This document shows positions 24,883-33,346 of a stretch of DNA of 64,000 bases, one piece after another (within the stretch, counting starts at the first letter, position 1; the number at the start of each line of letters is the position of its first letter). The notes under the pieces were generated by a model that saw only the letters and a program-made list of their open reading frames with translations, was not told the origin of the DNA and searched no databases. The translations under genes and the position numbers were made by a program. This DNA is from Nocardiopsis alborubida (GTDB taxonomy: Bacteria; Actinomycetota; Actinomycetes; Streptosporangiales; Streptosporangiaceae). The DNA is taken from assembly GCF_012396365.1 (NCBI RefSeq), contig NZ_JAAXPG010000002.1, positions 186,001-250,000 of the forward strand, in the 5' to 3' direction.

Positions 24883-26051
24883 GCCCCGGCGCAGCCCTGG
24901 CCCGCGTCTTGAGTGCCAAGGGCGCGCTCACCGACCCGGCCTGGCAGCGCGCGGTCCTGGCCGTGGACCGCACCGCGTTCGTGCCCGACACCGTGTGGGC
25001 CGCCGACGGCGACGGCTGGTTCACGCCCCTGCCTCGCGCGCACGCCACCGTGCAGCGGTGGATGGGCGAGGACGTCTCCCTCATCACCCAGATCGACGAC
25101 GGCCACCCCACCGGCGCCGACGGGCGCGGACGCACCCCCAGCAGCTCGCTGTCCCAGCCCTCCCTCGTGGTGGCCATGCTCCAAGCCCTGAACGCCCGCG
25201 ACGGGATGCGCATCCTGGAGATCGGCACCGGAACGGGCTACAACACCTCCCTGCTGTGCGAGCGGTTCGGGGCCGACGCGGTCACCTCGATCGAGATCGA
25301 CCCCAGCGTCGCCGAGCAGGCCCGCGACGTGCTGGACCGGCTCGGCTACAAACCCACCCTGCTCATCGGCGACGGCGCCGCCCCGACCCCGGGCGAGTAC
25401 GACCTGCTGCTGTCCACGGTGGCCGTGCGCCACCTGCCCGCGGCCTGGTCGGCGGCACTGCGCCCCGGCGGGGTCATCGTCACCCCGTGGTCGCCCGGTG
25501 CGGGGTTCGCCTCCGCCTGCCTGCTGCGCCTGGAGACCTGCACGGACGGGGGCGCCCGCGGGCGCCCGCTCGCCGACGCCGCCTTCATGCTCATGCGCAG
25601 CCCCGCCCATCGGCCTGAGCCATTGGGCCGGGACGCGTTCGTGGACGAGGACGCCCCCGGTGTGCGCCAGGGCCTGATCCAGGTCAACCCCCGGGTCGTG
25701 ACCGACCGCCACCCGGGATGGACGCTGGCCCTGGGCCACCTGGTCCCCGGCCTGGGCTACGCCGTCTACGAAGCCGACATCGACGCCAACCCGGCGGCGG
25801 CCGGGGAAGCCACCATCTACGTGTTCGACCGCGACGGCGCCTCGTGGTCGCTGGCCGAGTACACCCCTGCCGGGTCCCCCTTCGAGGCGAAACGGTACGG
25901 GCCCCGGGACCTGTGGGCGGAGATCGCCGCCGCCCGCGCCGCCTGGCAGGCGACCGGATCTCCCGGCCGGGACCGGCTCGGCGTGGACGTAGACCCCACG
26001 GGACACGCCCACCTGTGGGTCGATGAACGCGACAGGCCTTTAGCTGTGTAG
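24879..26051 (+). CDS. PIMT-like methyltransferase (copy 3), imiditide/graspetide-associated type
   Basis: A 390-residue PIMT homologue from a different branch than the FxLD copies. The N-terminus has DPAWQRAVLAVDRTAFVPDT and VSLITQIDDGHPTGADGRGR, typical of PIMT homologues paired with ATP-grasp RiPP maturases. Motif I is ILEIGTGTGYNTSLLCERFG followed by SIEIDP; then SQPSLVVAMLQ and VAVRHLPAAW. No ATP-grasp gene is present, so the likely partner is the overlapping 43-residue peptide. The C-terminal extension (residues about 250-390) may recognise the substrate. A strong convergent terminator follows. Confidence 0.85.
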   Translation: MSPGAALARVLSAKGALTDPAWQRAVLAVDRTAFVPDTVWAADGDGWFTPLPRAHATVQRWMGEDVSLITQIDDGHPTGADGRGRTPSSSLSQPSLVVAMLQALNARDGMRILEIGTGTGYNTSLLCERFGADAVTSIEIDPSVAEQARDVLDRLGYKPTLLIGDGAAPTPGEYDLLLSTVAVRHLPAAWSAALRPGGVIVTPWSPGAGFASACLLRLETCTDGGARGRPLADAAFMLMRSPAHRPEPLGRDAFVDEDAPGVRQGLIQVNPRVVTDRHPGWTLALGHLVPGLGYAVYEADIDANPAAAGEATIYVFDRDGASWSLAEYTPAGSPFEAKRYGPRDLWAEIAAARAAWQATGSPGRDRLGVDVDPTGHAHLWVDERDRPLAV

Positions 26052-26151
26052 GACAGGTAGAACTCGCAGAGGTTCCATGGGATGGGATGCACCGCCCGCC
26101 ATGCAGCCTTGGACCAAAAGCACATGCCGGGTAGCCTCGTGTGGCGACATG

Positions 26152-26190
26152 GAACCGGCCCCCGCCAACTGCTCTGGCGGGGGCCGGTTC
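26152..26190. terminator. bidirectional terminator between convergent genes
   Basis: A perfect 16-bp stem: GAACCGGCCCCCGCCA (26152-26167), loop ACTGCTC, TGGCGGGGGCCGGTTC (26175-26190). It lies between the PIMT stop (26051) and the DUF397 stop (26202), which face each other. Confidence 0.85.
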
Positions 26191-26201
26191 ACTTGTCGCC
26201 G

Positions 26202-26387
26202 CTACCGTCCAGCAAGCGTGCCGAGCAGAGCGCTCCACTCATGGGCTTCGAAGTCGAGGTTGGCCAGCGGCCGGTTCTGGGTGTCGCGAACGAAGGTCTT
26301 CTCTCCCTTCCCTCCCGCCTTGACCTCGACGCAGTTCTGCGCGCCTGCGCTGTAGCTGGACTTGTGCCAGCCCTGCTCAACCTGCAT
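26202..26387 (-). CDS. DUF397 protein
   Basis: A 61-residue DUF397 protein: WHKSSYSAGAQNCVEVKAGG, VRDTQNRPLANLDFEAHEW. These small proteins are encoded directly after Scr1/BldB-type XRE regulators and act with them as antitoxin-like or developmental control pairs. ATG 26387 lies inside the 3' end of the XRE gene (11-base overlap), so the two are coupled. Confidence 0.9.
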   Translation of the reverse strand: MQVEQGWHKSSYSAGAQNCVEVKAGGKGEKTFVRDTQNRPLANLDFEAHEWSALLGTLAGR

Positions 26388-27195
26388 ATTCCTTGCTCAT
26401 CTCCTTGAGGAAGGCCACGGACGCGTTCGGTGTCCGGGCGTTCGCCTGCAATGTACTGAACAGGACTCCGAACTGCCGAACCTCAGTTGGCACGTCCGTG
26501 GTCTGCCCGCGGTAGATGGACTCTACGTGCACTAACTCGGGCGCTGAGGGTGAGGCCAGCAGCGAGAAGGGGCCATCGAGCCCCGCATGCGGGAACTGAC
26601 CCCACTCGTGCATCTGCAGCATGATGCGCCCTGACTCCGCCAACTTCACCACGGCATCGATCTGAGCTCTCATGACGGCGTTCGGCCCGATGGGGCGTCG
26701 TACCACAACGTCATCCAGCACGACGTGGTACTGCGGGCCATCTACGCGTAGCACATCCTTGGATCGTTCGATCCGCGTGCGGATTCGCTCACGGACTTCG
26801 GCTTCACTCATCCAAGGAGCACCCGCGTGAAAGACGGCTTCTGAGTAGGGCTCGGCCTGAAGCACCCCTGGGAACAGGCTGTTGTGGTATTCGCGAATCA
26901 CTGCCGCTTCTGCCTGCAACTCGTGGAGTTGCCCCAGCCAGTCGACGTGCTCAGGCTCATACAGCTCACTGTAAAGACGCACCAGACGTCCGCCCGCTTT
27001 GAGGAAGTTATCAACACCTTCTACTTCCGCCTCGTTGAGCTGTCTGCGCCCGTTTTCGATGTGGGACACATGCCCCTTGCTGCACGTCAGATGACCCGCT
27101 AGGGCCGTTTGCGTCTTCCCCGATCTCTTGCGCGCCCTGGTCAGGGCCTGGCCAAATCGAACATCTGAGACATTTCGGTCATCGATCTCTTCCAT
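26377..27195 (-). CDS. XRE regulator with DUF5753 domain (Scr1-like)
   Basis: A 272-residue regulator: HTH at residues about 12-65 (FGQALTRARKRSGKTQTALA, GHVSHIENGRRQLNEAEVEG), then a DUF5753 ligand or sensor domain from about residue 90 (IREYHNSLFPGVLQAEPYSE, DGPQYHVVLDDVVVRRPIGP). It forms the usual pair with the downstream DUF397 gene. The 417-base gap upstream of ATG 27195 is less GC-rich and must hold its promoter. It contains no supportable gene; an open frame at 27277-27495 looks like chance. Confidence 0.92.
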   Translation of the reverse strand: MEEIDDRNVSDVRFGQALTRARKRSGKTQTALAGHLTCSKGHVSHIENGRRQLNEAEVEGVDNFLKAGGRLVRLYSELYEPEHVDWLGQLHELQAEAAVIREYHNSLFPGVLQAEPYSEAVFHAGAPWMSEAEVRERIRTRIERSKDVLRVDGPQYHVVLDDVVVRRPIGPNAVMRAQIDAVVKLAESGRIMLQMHEWGQFPHAGLDGPFSLLASPSAPELVHVESIYRGQTTDVPTEVRQFGVLFSTLQANARTPNASVAFLKEMSKEYAG

Positions 27196-27612
27196 GGCGC
27201 TTATTCAACCAGGCGGGTTGCGTCATGTCTACAGAAAGTTGTCATAAGTTGCGCCCGAGTATTCAGTAGTGGTCATGTGGCTCGATGCTCTTTAAAGGCT
27301 GCGCCCTCAGTGGAATCTTATGAGCACCGGGACGGGATCCTAGCCGGAGATGTGACTCCGGACGTGCAGGTTCCTCAACGCCTCTGTTCAAGGGAAGTCA
27401 GAAGCAACACCCAGGCGACCCTCACTGAACAGGCCAAAGAACCTGCCATCCATCAACAGGTGTCGCAACAAGAAAAACGCCCCGGTGCCGAGTAGAGGCG
27501 GCTCCGAGGCGTAGGCCCCACCACGACGCATCCGAGGTGAGACGACGTGAAGTGTATCGAACCGACCAATCCCCCCACCACGCCCACAACCGAGTTCCCG
27601 CAGGAGCTCTCC

Positions 27613-28413
27613 ATGCCGCAGAAGGCGTCAGCGGCATCGTGCAAGCAGAGCTTGCCCGGAGAGTGTGCTTCCGTGGGTGAGGCGCGCGCCTGGCTGGACA
27701 CGACCTTGCGGGCGCTGAGGGTCCCCCCTGCGATGATCGACAGTGCCACGCTGGTGCTCTCGGAGCTGGTCACCAACGCCATCACGCACACCCGCAGCGG
27801 TCAGCAGGGCGGTGAGGTGATGGTGGAGGCTCTGGTGCATCACCAGGGTGCGCGTACCGAGCTGACCGTGCGGGTGGTCGATGGCGGCGCTACCACCGTG
27901 CCGCGGCCCCGAGAGGTTTCCCCGGACGCCGAGCACGGCCGCGGTCTGTTCCTGGTCCAGGCCCTCGCCCAGGCCTGGGGGGACCTGAGCGACGGGCGCT
28001 GCGGGGTGTGGGCGCGCTGGTCCTGGCCCACCCTGGCCGCGCGCCCCACCTGGGCGCTCGGATGGCACCTGGATGTGTCCGACGACGGCAGCGCCGTAGT
28101 CGCCCACCACCCTGGCGAGGATCTCACGCTGGTTGGTCCGGATCTGTCCTCGCTGCGCGAGCGGGTGCGCGCCGTCACCGATGTGCGGCGTCTGCGCGAG
28201 TACTACCGCCACGGCTGGTCCCTAACCTTCGACACCAGCCACGAGGGTCCGAGCTGGTTTAGGGCCCAGCGGCGCGAACGGCTCTGCGCGCCCGGACGCG
28301 GGCAGGTGGAGGAGTTCACGGCCTCCACGGTGGGTGAGCTGCGGGGGAGGCTGCTGGGTCAGGTAGCGGCCGACCGCAACGCCGACCGGGTACGCCCGGT
28401 TCCCATCCTCTGA
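27613..28413 (+). CDS. HATPase_c (anti-sigma-like) ATP-binding protein
   Basis: A 266-residue protein. Residues 1-125 are a GHKL ATPase of the serine-kinase anti-sigma type: SATLVLSELVTNAITHTRSG is the N-box, VVDGGA the G1 box and HGRGLFLVQALAQAWG the G2 region. The C-terminal 140 residues are unknown. ATG 27613 is chosen for AGGAG 6 nt upstream; the longer GTG 27547 start has none. Actinomycetes have dozens of these near XRE genes; the target sigma factor is unknown. Confidence 0.88.
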   Translation: MPQKASAASCKQSLPGECASVGEARAWLDTTLRALRVPPAMIDSATLVLSELVTNAITHTRSGQQGGEVMVEALVHHQGARTELTVRVVDGGATTVPRPREVSPDAEHGRGLFLVQALAQAWGDLSDGRCGVWARWSWPTLAARPTWALGWHLDVSDDGSAVVAHHPGEDLTLVGPDLSSLRERVRAVTDVRRLREYYRHGWSLTFDTSHEGPSWFRAQRRERLCAPGRGQVEEFTASTVGELRGRLLGQVAADRNADRVRPVPIL

Positions 28414-28417
28414 TCTG

Positions 28418-28448
28418 CCGCCGGGTGTCCTTCGTGGGCACCCGGCGG
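28418..28448 (+). terminator. terminator after the HATPase gene
   Basis: A perfect 10-bp stem, CCGCCGGGTG (28418-28427) and CACCCGGCGG (28439-28448), with an 11-base loop. It starts 5 bases after the stop. Confidence 0.75.
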
Positions 28449-28516
28449 TCACCGACCCGCGCTGTGTGGCTCATACGGCGCGGCGGGGGGCCAGTCCCGT
28501 GGGGGGAGCTGGCTCC

Positions 28517-28550
28517 GGGGCTGTCCCTCGGGGGCACGAGGGACAGCCCC
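28517..28550 (+). terminator. strong hairpin, GGGGCTGTCCCTCG stem
   Basis: A perfect 14-bp stem at 28517-28530 and 28537-28550 with loop GGGGCA, followed by CTCCTTTCT. It is the second of three stem-loops in the gene-free stretch 28414-28697. Confidence 0.75.
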
Positions 28551-28647
28551 CTCCTTTCTCCCACCCCGCCCGGGTTCTGTTGCACTCCCGCACGGCCCGG
28601 ACACCCACGCCACCGCCACCCCGGCCCCGCAGCGGGGTGGCTTCCCC

Positions 28648-28676
28648 GGGGCCGCCGGACGGGGACCGGCGGCCCC
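28648..28676 (+). promoter_or_regulatory. hairpin just upstream of a small gene
   Basis: A perfect 11-bp stem: GGGGCCGCCGG (28648-28658), loop ACGGGGA, CCGGCGGCCCC (28666-28676). It ends 21 bases before GTG 28698, so it would sit in the leader of that gene and could be an attenuator rather than a terminator. Confidence 0.5.
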
Positions 28677-28697
28677 CTCTCCTACGAAAGGGCACTC

Positions 28698-29018
28698 GTG
28701 AGCACTGCTATCGCGTTGACCAGCTGGAACATCCGCCGGAGCAAGGATCCCTCGATCCTGCTGTTTCGCCGCCCTTGGGACGCTGAGGAGCAGACGGCCC
28801 ATGTCGAGGACGTGGACGCTGGTCTCCGTCTCCTGCGGGCCTTGGAGGCCATCGAATCCCACTTCGAGGAGTGGTGCGTGGGCATCCGCTCGGGTCTGGC
28901 CCAGGACGGCCGCGGCGTCTTCTGGGGCCAGGTCCCTGGCGAAGGCGTGGTCTACGCCAGAACAGCCGCGGAGCTGGAGCGCAAGATCGTCGATGCTCTG
29001 GCCGCGCTCAACCTGTAG
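28698..29018 (+). CDS. hypothetical small protein
   Basis: A 106-residue soluble protein, mostly helical with one strand pair: FRRPWDAEEQTAHVEDVDAG, EAIESHFEEWCVGIRSGLAQ, GVFWGQVPGEGVVYARTAAE. No known family. GTG 28698 has GAAAGGG 5 nt upstream. A stem-loop sits in its leader. Confidence 0.55.
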   Translation: MSTAIALTSWNIRRSKDPSILLFRRPWDAEEQTAHVEDVDAGLRLLRALEAIESHFEEWCVGIRSGLAQDGRGVFWGQVPGEGVVYARTAAELERKIVDALAALNL

Positions 29019-29239
29019 AAGCACGCGGTGACCTCATCTGCTTTGGGGGCGTGGGCTTGCCTTGTGCCCGGGCGCGCAGGGCTCTCGATCGTTCCCATGC
29101 GCCTCCCCGCGCCCAACGGCCCGCTTCGCCCCCCGCGGATGCGCCAGAGGCCGCTTCCTCTTCAACAGCGCGGGGGCCTGTAACCGCCGCGCACCGGCAT
29201 CACGCGCCACACCATCCACGATCCGAGGACCACACCACC

Positions 29240-30097
29240 GTGCCCCCCACCACCACATACGACCTGACCGCTCTTGGCGACCGAACTCTGGCTCTGGCTC
29301 AAGCTGGCGAGGACATGCACCGCCGCCAGGCGCGGACCCTACTCGGCCTGCCTCCCCGAAGGCTCGCCCTGGCGATGGACGAGGGCACCATCGTGCCCTC
29401 CCGCACACGCCTGGACCATGTGACCACGCAGAGCCTGTGCTCCTACATCGCCAACCGGGAAGCGGGGGTGGTGACGCTCTTCGACGCCCTGGCGCGCCAG
29501 GCCGCCGCCGTGCAGGGGCAGGTGCTCACCGAGCCGGAAACCCGCGCCCTGCTCGCCAGGCTCCACGAGGATCCCGAAGAGCACGGTCTGCCCGTGCGCA
29601 CCCTGCGCCAGCCCACCATGCCGCCGGTCACACCCCTGTGGGAGCAGTGGTACCAGGGGCACATCGCAGCGGCCGTGCACGGCTTGGACCAGTGGCAGCA
29701 GGACCTGCTGCAGCAGGAGCGCGAGGCCGCGGTACGGGCCCGCTGTGACGCGGCGCGCTCGCGCCTGCTGTGGGTGGCTCAGACACCGCTCACCCCCTAC
29801 CAGTGTTTCCTGGCCGCGGCGCTGTCGCGCCGGGTGGCCGTTGGCCAGCAAGTGCGTGTGCTGGACAGTGTGGACGTGCGGCACTTGGAGCATGGCGGGC
29901 GTCTTCCGGAGGTGGAGGTCTACGTCTCGGGGGTGATTGTGGTGCACACCCACACCCAGCTCGGTCGGCCGATTGGAGCCTTGCAGCTGCACGATGAGCC
30001 CTTGGCCCAGGCGCTGATCGGTGTGGTGGATGAACTCCTCCGTATGGGCCAGAAACTGGCCGTCTTCGCCGCCCAGCACATGCGGGGGCGACGGTGA
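29240..30097 (+). CDS. uncharacterised protein, paralogue A of a three-gene set
   Basis: A 285-residue protein with no recognised family. Its C-terminal half shares a layout with the next gene: LLWVAQTPLTPYQCFLAAAL, VGQQVRVLDSVDVRHLEHGG, LPEVEVYVSGVIVVHTHTQL. This strand-helix arrangement, ending in a predicted surface loop, recalls the PLD-like sensing domains fused to some HTH proteins, but no catalytic HKD is present. GTG 29240 has GAGGA upstream. It is first in an operon with the three genes that follow. Confidence 0.6.
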   Translation: MPPTTTYDLTALGDRTLALAQAGEDMHRRQARTLLGLPPRRLALAMDEGTIVPSRTRLDHVTTQSLCSYIANREAGVVTLFDALARQAAAVQGQVLTEPETRALLARLHEDPEEHGLPVRTLRQPTMPPVTPLWEQWYQGHIAAAVHGLDQWQQDLLQQEREAAVRARCDAARSRLLWVAQTPLTPYQCFLAAALSRRVAVGQQVRVLDSVDVRHLEHGGRLPEVEVYVSGVIVVHTHTQLGRPIGALQLHDEPLAQALIGVVDELLRMGQKLAVFAAQHMRGRR

Positions 30098-30963
30098 CCC
30101 ACTCCCCTGCGGCTGCCCGTTGCGAGGTCGACCTGGATGCCGCCCAGGCGCGCACGATCCTGCTCAGCCCACCCCAGGTGCCCGCGCAGCTGGACATGGC
30201 ACACGCACTGGAGGTCAGCGGCCTCACCCGCGCCGAGCTCCTCGCGCTGCTGGAGGACGGGGTCGTCTACGCCGAGACCGCGACCGGGCGCCGGTGGCGC
30301 GGCCTCTCCCGCGACCACCTGTTCGCCTACCTCACGCGGGTGCGTCATCAGCCGCTCACGTTGTTCACCGCCCTGCTGCGCGAGGCCGACGAGCGCGGCG
30401 TGCGCCTGGACGAGGGCGCCTTCCAACGTGAGCAGTCCGCTCTGCGTGCGCAGGTGCGGGAGGGGAGCATCTGTCGGCTGCTGCGCCAGGGCCGGCGCGC
30501 TCCCGACGGCGGCCCGTGGGAGACCTGGTTTCGTGGCCACTACCGGCACGCCGTGGACCTGATCAGCGCACGCAACGCCCCACGTGCGGCCGAGGCCGAG
30601 CACCTGGCCCACCGTGGGGTCCGGGTGCGGACCCTGTGGGTACCGCGCGCCCCGCTCACCCCCTACCAGCGCTATGTAGCCGCGGCTCTGCACGGCTGCG
30701 GATTTCCCGTCCGGGTTCTGGCCAGCACGCTGGTGCGTCACCTGGAGCACGCCCAAGGCCACCCCCTGCCGGACTTGACCGCCTACGCGAGTGCGGGACG
30801 CGTCTACCTGCGCACCTACACCGCTCTGGGGCGTGCCGACGGCGGCGTGGTCGTGTCCCACCCCGGGTTGTGCGCGCGCCTGTGCGAACAGATCGAAGAC
30901 CTGCACCAGCAAGGGAGCCTCTTGGCCGACTTCCACCTGGACCACGGAGGCCGACCATGGTGA
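30094..30963 (+). CDS. uncharacterised protein, paralogue B
   Basis: A 289-residue paralogue of the preceding protein: LWVPRAPLTPYQRYVAAALH, VRVLASTLVRHLEHAQGHPL, LTAYASAGRVYLRTYTALGR. The N-terminal half has HAHALEVSGL-type helical sequence (AHALEVSGLTRAELLALLED) that may be a degenerate HTH. It overlaps paralogue A by 4 bases and the next gene by 7, so it is co-translated. The pair probably arose by tandem duplication and divergence. Confidence 0.6.
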   Translation: MTHSPAAARCEVDLDAAQARTILLSPPQVPAQLDMAHALEVSGLTRAELLALLEDGVVYAETATGRRWRGLSRDHLFAYLTRVRHQPLTLFTALLREADERGVRLDEGAFQREQSALRAQVREGSICRLLRQGRRAPDGGPWETWFRGHYRHAVDLISARNAPRAAEAEHLAHRGVRVRTLWVPRAPLTPYQRYVAAALHGCGFPVRVLASTLVRHLEHAQGHPLPDLTAYASAGRVYLRTYTALGRADGGVVVSHPGLCARLCEQIEDLHQQGSLLADFHLDHGGRPW

Positions 30964-31334
30964 TGCTGCGCTCCCGCCTCCCCCGACGTCCGGCCCCCAC
31001 CATGGAGTTCGACGTCTGGGCCCGCTCGCAGCCCACCGCGTCCAGGCCCAGGCCCGCCGGTCCGTGCGGCGCCTACCTGGAACGGCGCATCCAGCAGGCG
31101 GGCGGCACCGATGTCGTGGCCGCGGCCGAACAGCGAGCCCACTCCCACCCGCGCCCCACCGAGGAGGCGCACTACCAGCACTGGGCCCCGCTGACCCACC
31201 GGGTCCGCACCTGGCTGGCCCAGCAACCGCACCGCACCAGCCCGCAGACCGACCCGGAGCACTCCATGCCCACACCACTTCCCACGACAGGCGTGCTGGC
31301 CGACGCCTCCACCATGAGCAGGCGCTCGATCTGA
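30957..31334 (+). CDS. hypothetical protein in the paralogue operon
   Basis: A 125-residue protein rich in Pro and Arg at the N-terminus (RSRLPRRPAPTMEFDVWARS), with a helical middle (AYLERRIQQAGGTDVVAAAE, YQHWAPLTHRVRTWLAQQP). No family recognised. Its TGA shares its last base with the ATG of the next gene (TGATG). Confidence 0.5.
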   Translation: MVMLRSRLPRRPAPTMEFDVWARSQPTASRPRPAGPCGAYLERRIQQAGGTDVVAAAEQRAHSHPRPTEEAHYQHWAPLTHRVRTWLAQQPHRTSPQTDPEHSMPTPLPTTGVLADASTMSRRSI

Positions 31335-31981
31335 TGCGCCGCTGCCGAACCCCGTCCCCCCTACCCCACCAGGGTCAGGCCATCATGGCCGCGCTGCAGC
31401 AGACCCACCGGCTGTGGTGCGTGGAGACGATCACCCCGCAGACCTGCGCGGAAGAGCAGGACCGAACGGGGCGTCCCCGCCCCGGTGCGCACACCCAGCA
31501 GGTATGGGACGAGGTCGTTGGCCTGCGTACTCGCGGCGGGTTGCTCACCCAACGCGTGGTGATCCTGCCCGCCTCGGTGACCGAGCAACAGCGCCGTCAC
31601 CTGCTGGACGTGGAGCTCGAAGCAGCGCACACCTCCGGAGAGCAGGTCCGCGTGATGGACGCCGCTCCTTTCTGGGGCCCGGCCCGGTTGCCCACGCTGT
31701 GGGTGCTGGACCAGACCCGGATCGTCATCCACCCCGGCGGCCGGGGCGTGCGGCTGATCACCCACCCGTTGGAGGTCCAAGCGGCTCGGGCCGTGCGGGA
31801 CCGGCTGATGCAGCTCAGTCTGCCCCTGGCCCGCTACCGGAACCTCGACGCCGTACTGTGGCCGCGCCTGCCCCAACCGGAGGAGACCTCGTCCCCGCTT
31901 CCCCCTACCTCGGCGGCCCAGGCCACCGCCCCGGCCCCTCGTACGCCAGCACCGACAGCATCAAGGGTGGACAGCCGATGA
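31334..31981 (+). CDS. uncharacterised protein, paralogue C
   Basis: A 215-residue protein. Its middle, RVVILPASVTEQQRRHLLDV, then TSGEQVRVMDAAPFWGPARL and LPTLWVLDQTRIVIHPGGRG, follows the same order as paralogues A and B (strand, helix, VRV strand, acidic loop, terminal hairpin), so it is a more distant third copy. The last 35 residues are Pro/Ala-rich linker-like sequence. Its stop overlaps the XRE start (ATGA). Confidence 0.55.
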   Translation: MRRCRTPSPLPHQGQAIMAALQQTHRLWCVETITPQTCAEEQDRTGRPRPGAHTQQVWDEVVGLRTRGGLLTQRVVILPASVTEQQRRHLLDVELEAAHTSGEQVRVMDAAPFWGPARLPTLWVLDQTRIVIHPGGRGVRLITHPLEVQAARAVRDRLMQLSLPLARYRNLDAVLWPRLPQPEETSSPLPPTSAAQATAPAPRTPAPTASRVDSR

Positions 31982-32772
31982 GCCTGGGACGCCTGATCCG
32001 CACGGCACGCGAGCGGCGCGGCTGGGCCATCGACGACCTGGCCCGACGCGCGAATGCCCCCAGCGCCCTGGTTGCCTACGTGGAAGCCGGTATCCCCGTG
32101 CCCGAGTGCCGCGCCCAGGTCGAAGCGATGGCCCGCGCGCTCGGGCTCACGCCCTCCAGGGTGTGGGAGCAGATCGTGGCCGAGGCCGGGCACACCCCCG
32201 GACCGCGCATGCTGGGGTGGGAGGTCGTCCACCTGCGCGTGCTCGTGCTCCAGGGGCCTGTCATGGGCCTGAGCGCCGTGCTCGACGCGGTCGACGTGGA
32301 GTACGGGGGCTGGCGCCCACCCAGCCTAATCGTGGCCCGCTGCCCGGGGTGGGACACCACCGATGATGCGCAGGCCCTGGAAACGGCACAGCTGCTGAGT
32401 GATTGCTACGGTCCTCTCTACCAGGCCCGCAGCGGCGCGGACCTGGCTGTGCTGTGGGATCCGAGCGTGCTGGGCCTGGTCCGGTGGCGCCCCGGCCGTG
32501 TCGAGTACCAAATCCCCGCCGGTAGCCGCCTGGTGGTGTGCTCTGAGGCCTCCATGGTGGGCGAGTGCCCGGCGGGGATGGTGGTAACCGCCACCGACAC
32601 CCCACCCGATGCGGATGTTGCTGTGCGCCCGTTCGCTCCTCGCGTCTGGCTCACACCCCAGCTGCACGACGCCGTGATGCCCCTGGCCTTGGACTATGAG
32701 TCCTCGGTGCCTCAGATGCACGTCATGTTGCCGCTGCTGGAGGGGAATCAGGGCAACAGTGGGTGGAACTGA
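31978..32772 (+). CDS. XRE-type DNA-binding protein with unknown C-domain
   Basis: A 264-residue protein. The N-terminal 60 residues are a cro/C1 HTH (SLGRLIRTARERRGWAIDDL, ALVAYVEAGIPVPECRAQVE). The C-terminal 190 residues (VVHLRVLVLQGPVMGLSAVL onward) match no domain I know. It ends an operon of four co-translated genes and is the likely regulator or DNA-binding subunit of that set. Confidence 0.75.
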   Translation: MSLGRLIRTARERRGWAIDDLARRANAPSALVAYVEAGIPVPECRAQVEAMARALGLTPSRVWEQIVAEAGHTPGPRMLGWEVVHLRVLVLQGPVMGLSAVLDAVDVEYGGWRPPSLIVARCPGWDTTDDAQALETAQLLSDCYGPLYQARSGADLAVLWDPSVLGLVRWRPGRVEYQIPAGSRLVVCSEASMVGECPAGMVVTATDTPPDADVAVRPFAPRVWLTPQLHDAVMPLALDYESSVPQMHVMLPLLEGNQGNSGWN

Positions 32773-32839
32773 ACGCGCCCTGTGCCCGCTACCGGCACGC
32801 GATGGACACGTCGAGCATCCCAGCGGTGGAGTAGGCCGC

Positions 32840-33346
32840 ATGGTGAGCTCGCGGTGGGCCCACCACTTGGACGCAGCGGCACCCGGGGGCCTAGTGTCGG
32901 TGTCGCTGTTGTGCTGGGCCCCGGTCCCCGTGGGAGTGGTGGTCGTCTACGTCGTGCTGGTGGGACTGGTCTTGGTGCTGGCCGCCTGGCGCCATCGTCC
33001 AAGCGGGTGCGGGTGGTGCCACCGGGCAGGGCCGCGCCGCGCCGCGGTACCGGTTGGCCGGCGTCGTCTCGTGCGGAGGGCGTTTCATCGGGCTCTCTAC
33101 GCCGATGGACTGGTCGTGGTCGTGCTCGTGGTGTGCGCGGCCCTTGGTATTCTCCTGGGCTCACAAGTGGGCGTGGGCGCGCTGGGAGCCGGTTACGCCC
33201 TGATCTTGTGGGCCTGCCGGTGTCGCATACCTGTGCAGTCCCCGTGCCCTGGGGGGTGCGCCCCGCAGGACGAGAGGGCCAACTTGGGCCCCATCAGCCT
33301 TACAAGATGCTCCACTGCAGCTCTGTTTCCTGGCGGAGTCCGGTGA
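32840..33346 (+). CDS. small multi-pass membrane protein
   Basis: A 168-residue protein with four hydrophobic segments: PVGVVVVYVVLVGLVLVLAA and an earlier one before it, then DGLVVVVLVVCAALGILLGS and GVGALGAGYALILWACRC. A basic, Cys-containing loop (CGWCHRAGPRR) links the pairs. GGAG lies 8 nt upstream of ATG 32840. The C-terminal 15 residues overlap the convergent kinase gene. Function unknown. Confidence 0.5.
   Translation: MVSSRWAHHLDAAAPGGLVSVSLLCWAPVPVGVVVVYVVLVGLVLVLAAWRHRPSGCGWCHRAGPRRAAVPVGRRRLVRRAFHRALYADGLVVVVLVVCAALGILLGSQVGVGALGAGYALILWACRCRIPVQSPCPGGCAPQDERANLGPISLTRCSTAALFPGGVR

Noticed and set aside
27277-27495. 72-residue frame between the XRE and HATPase genes
   Set aside because: No ribosome site, no family resemblance, and located in a likely promoter region of lower GC content.
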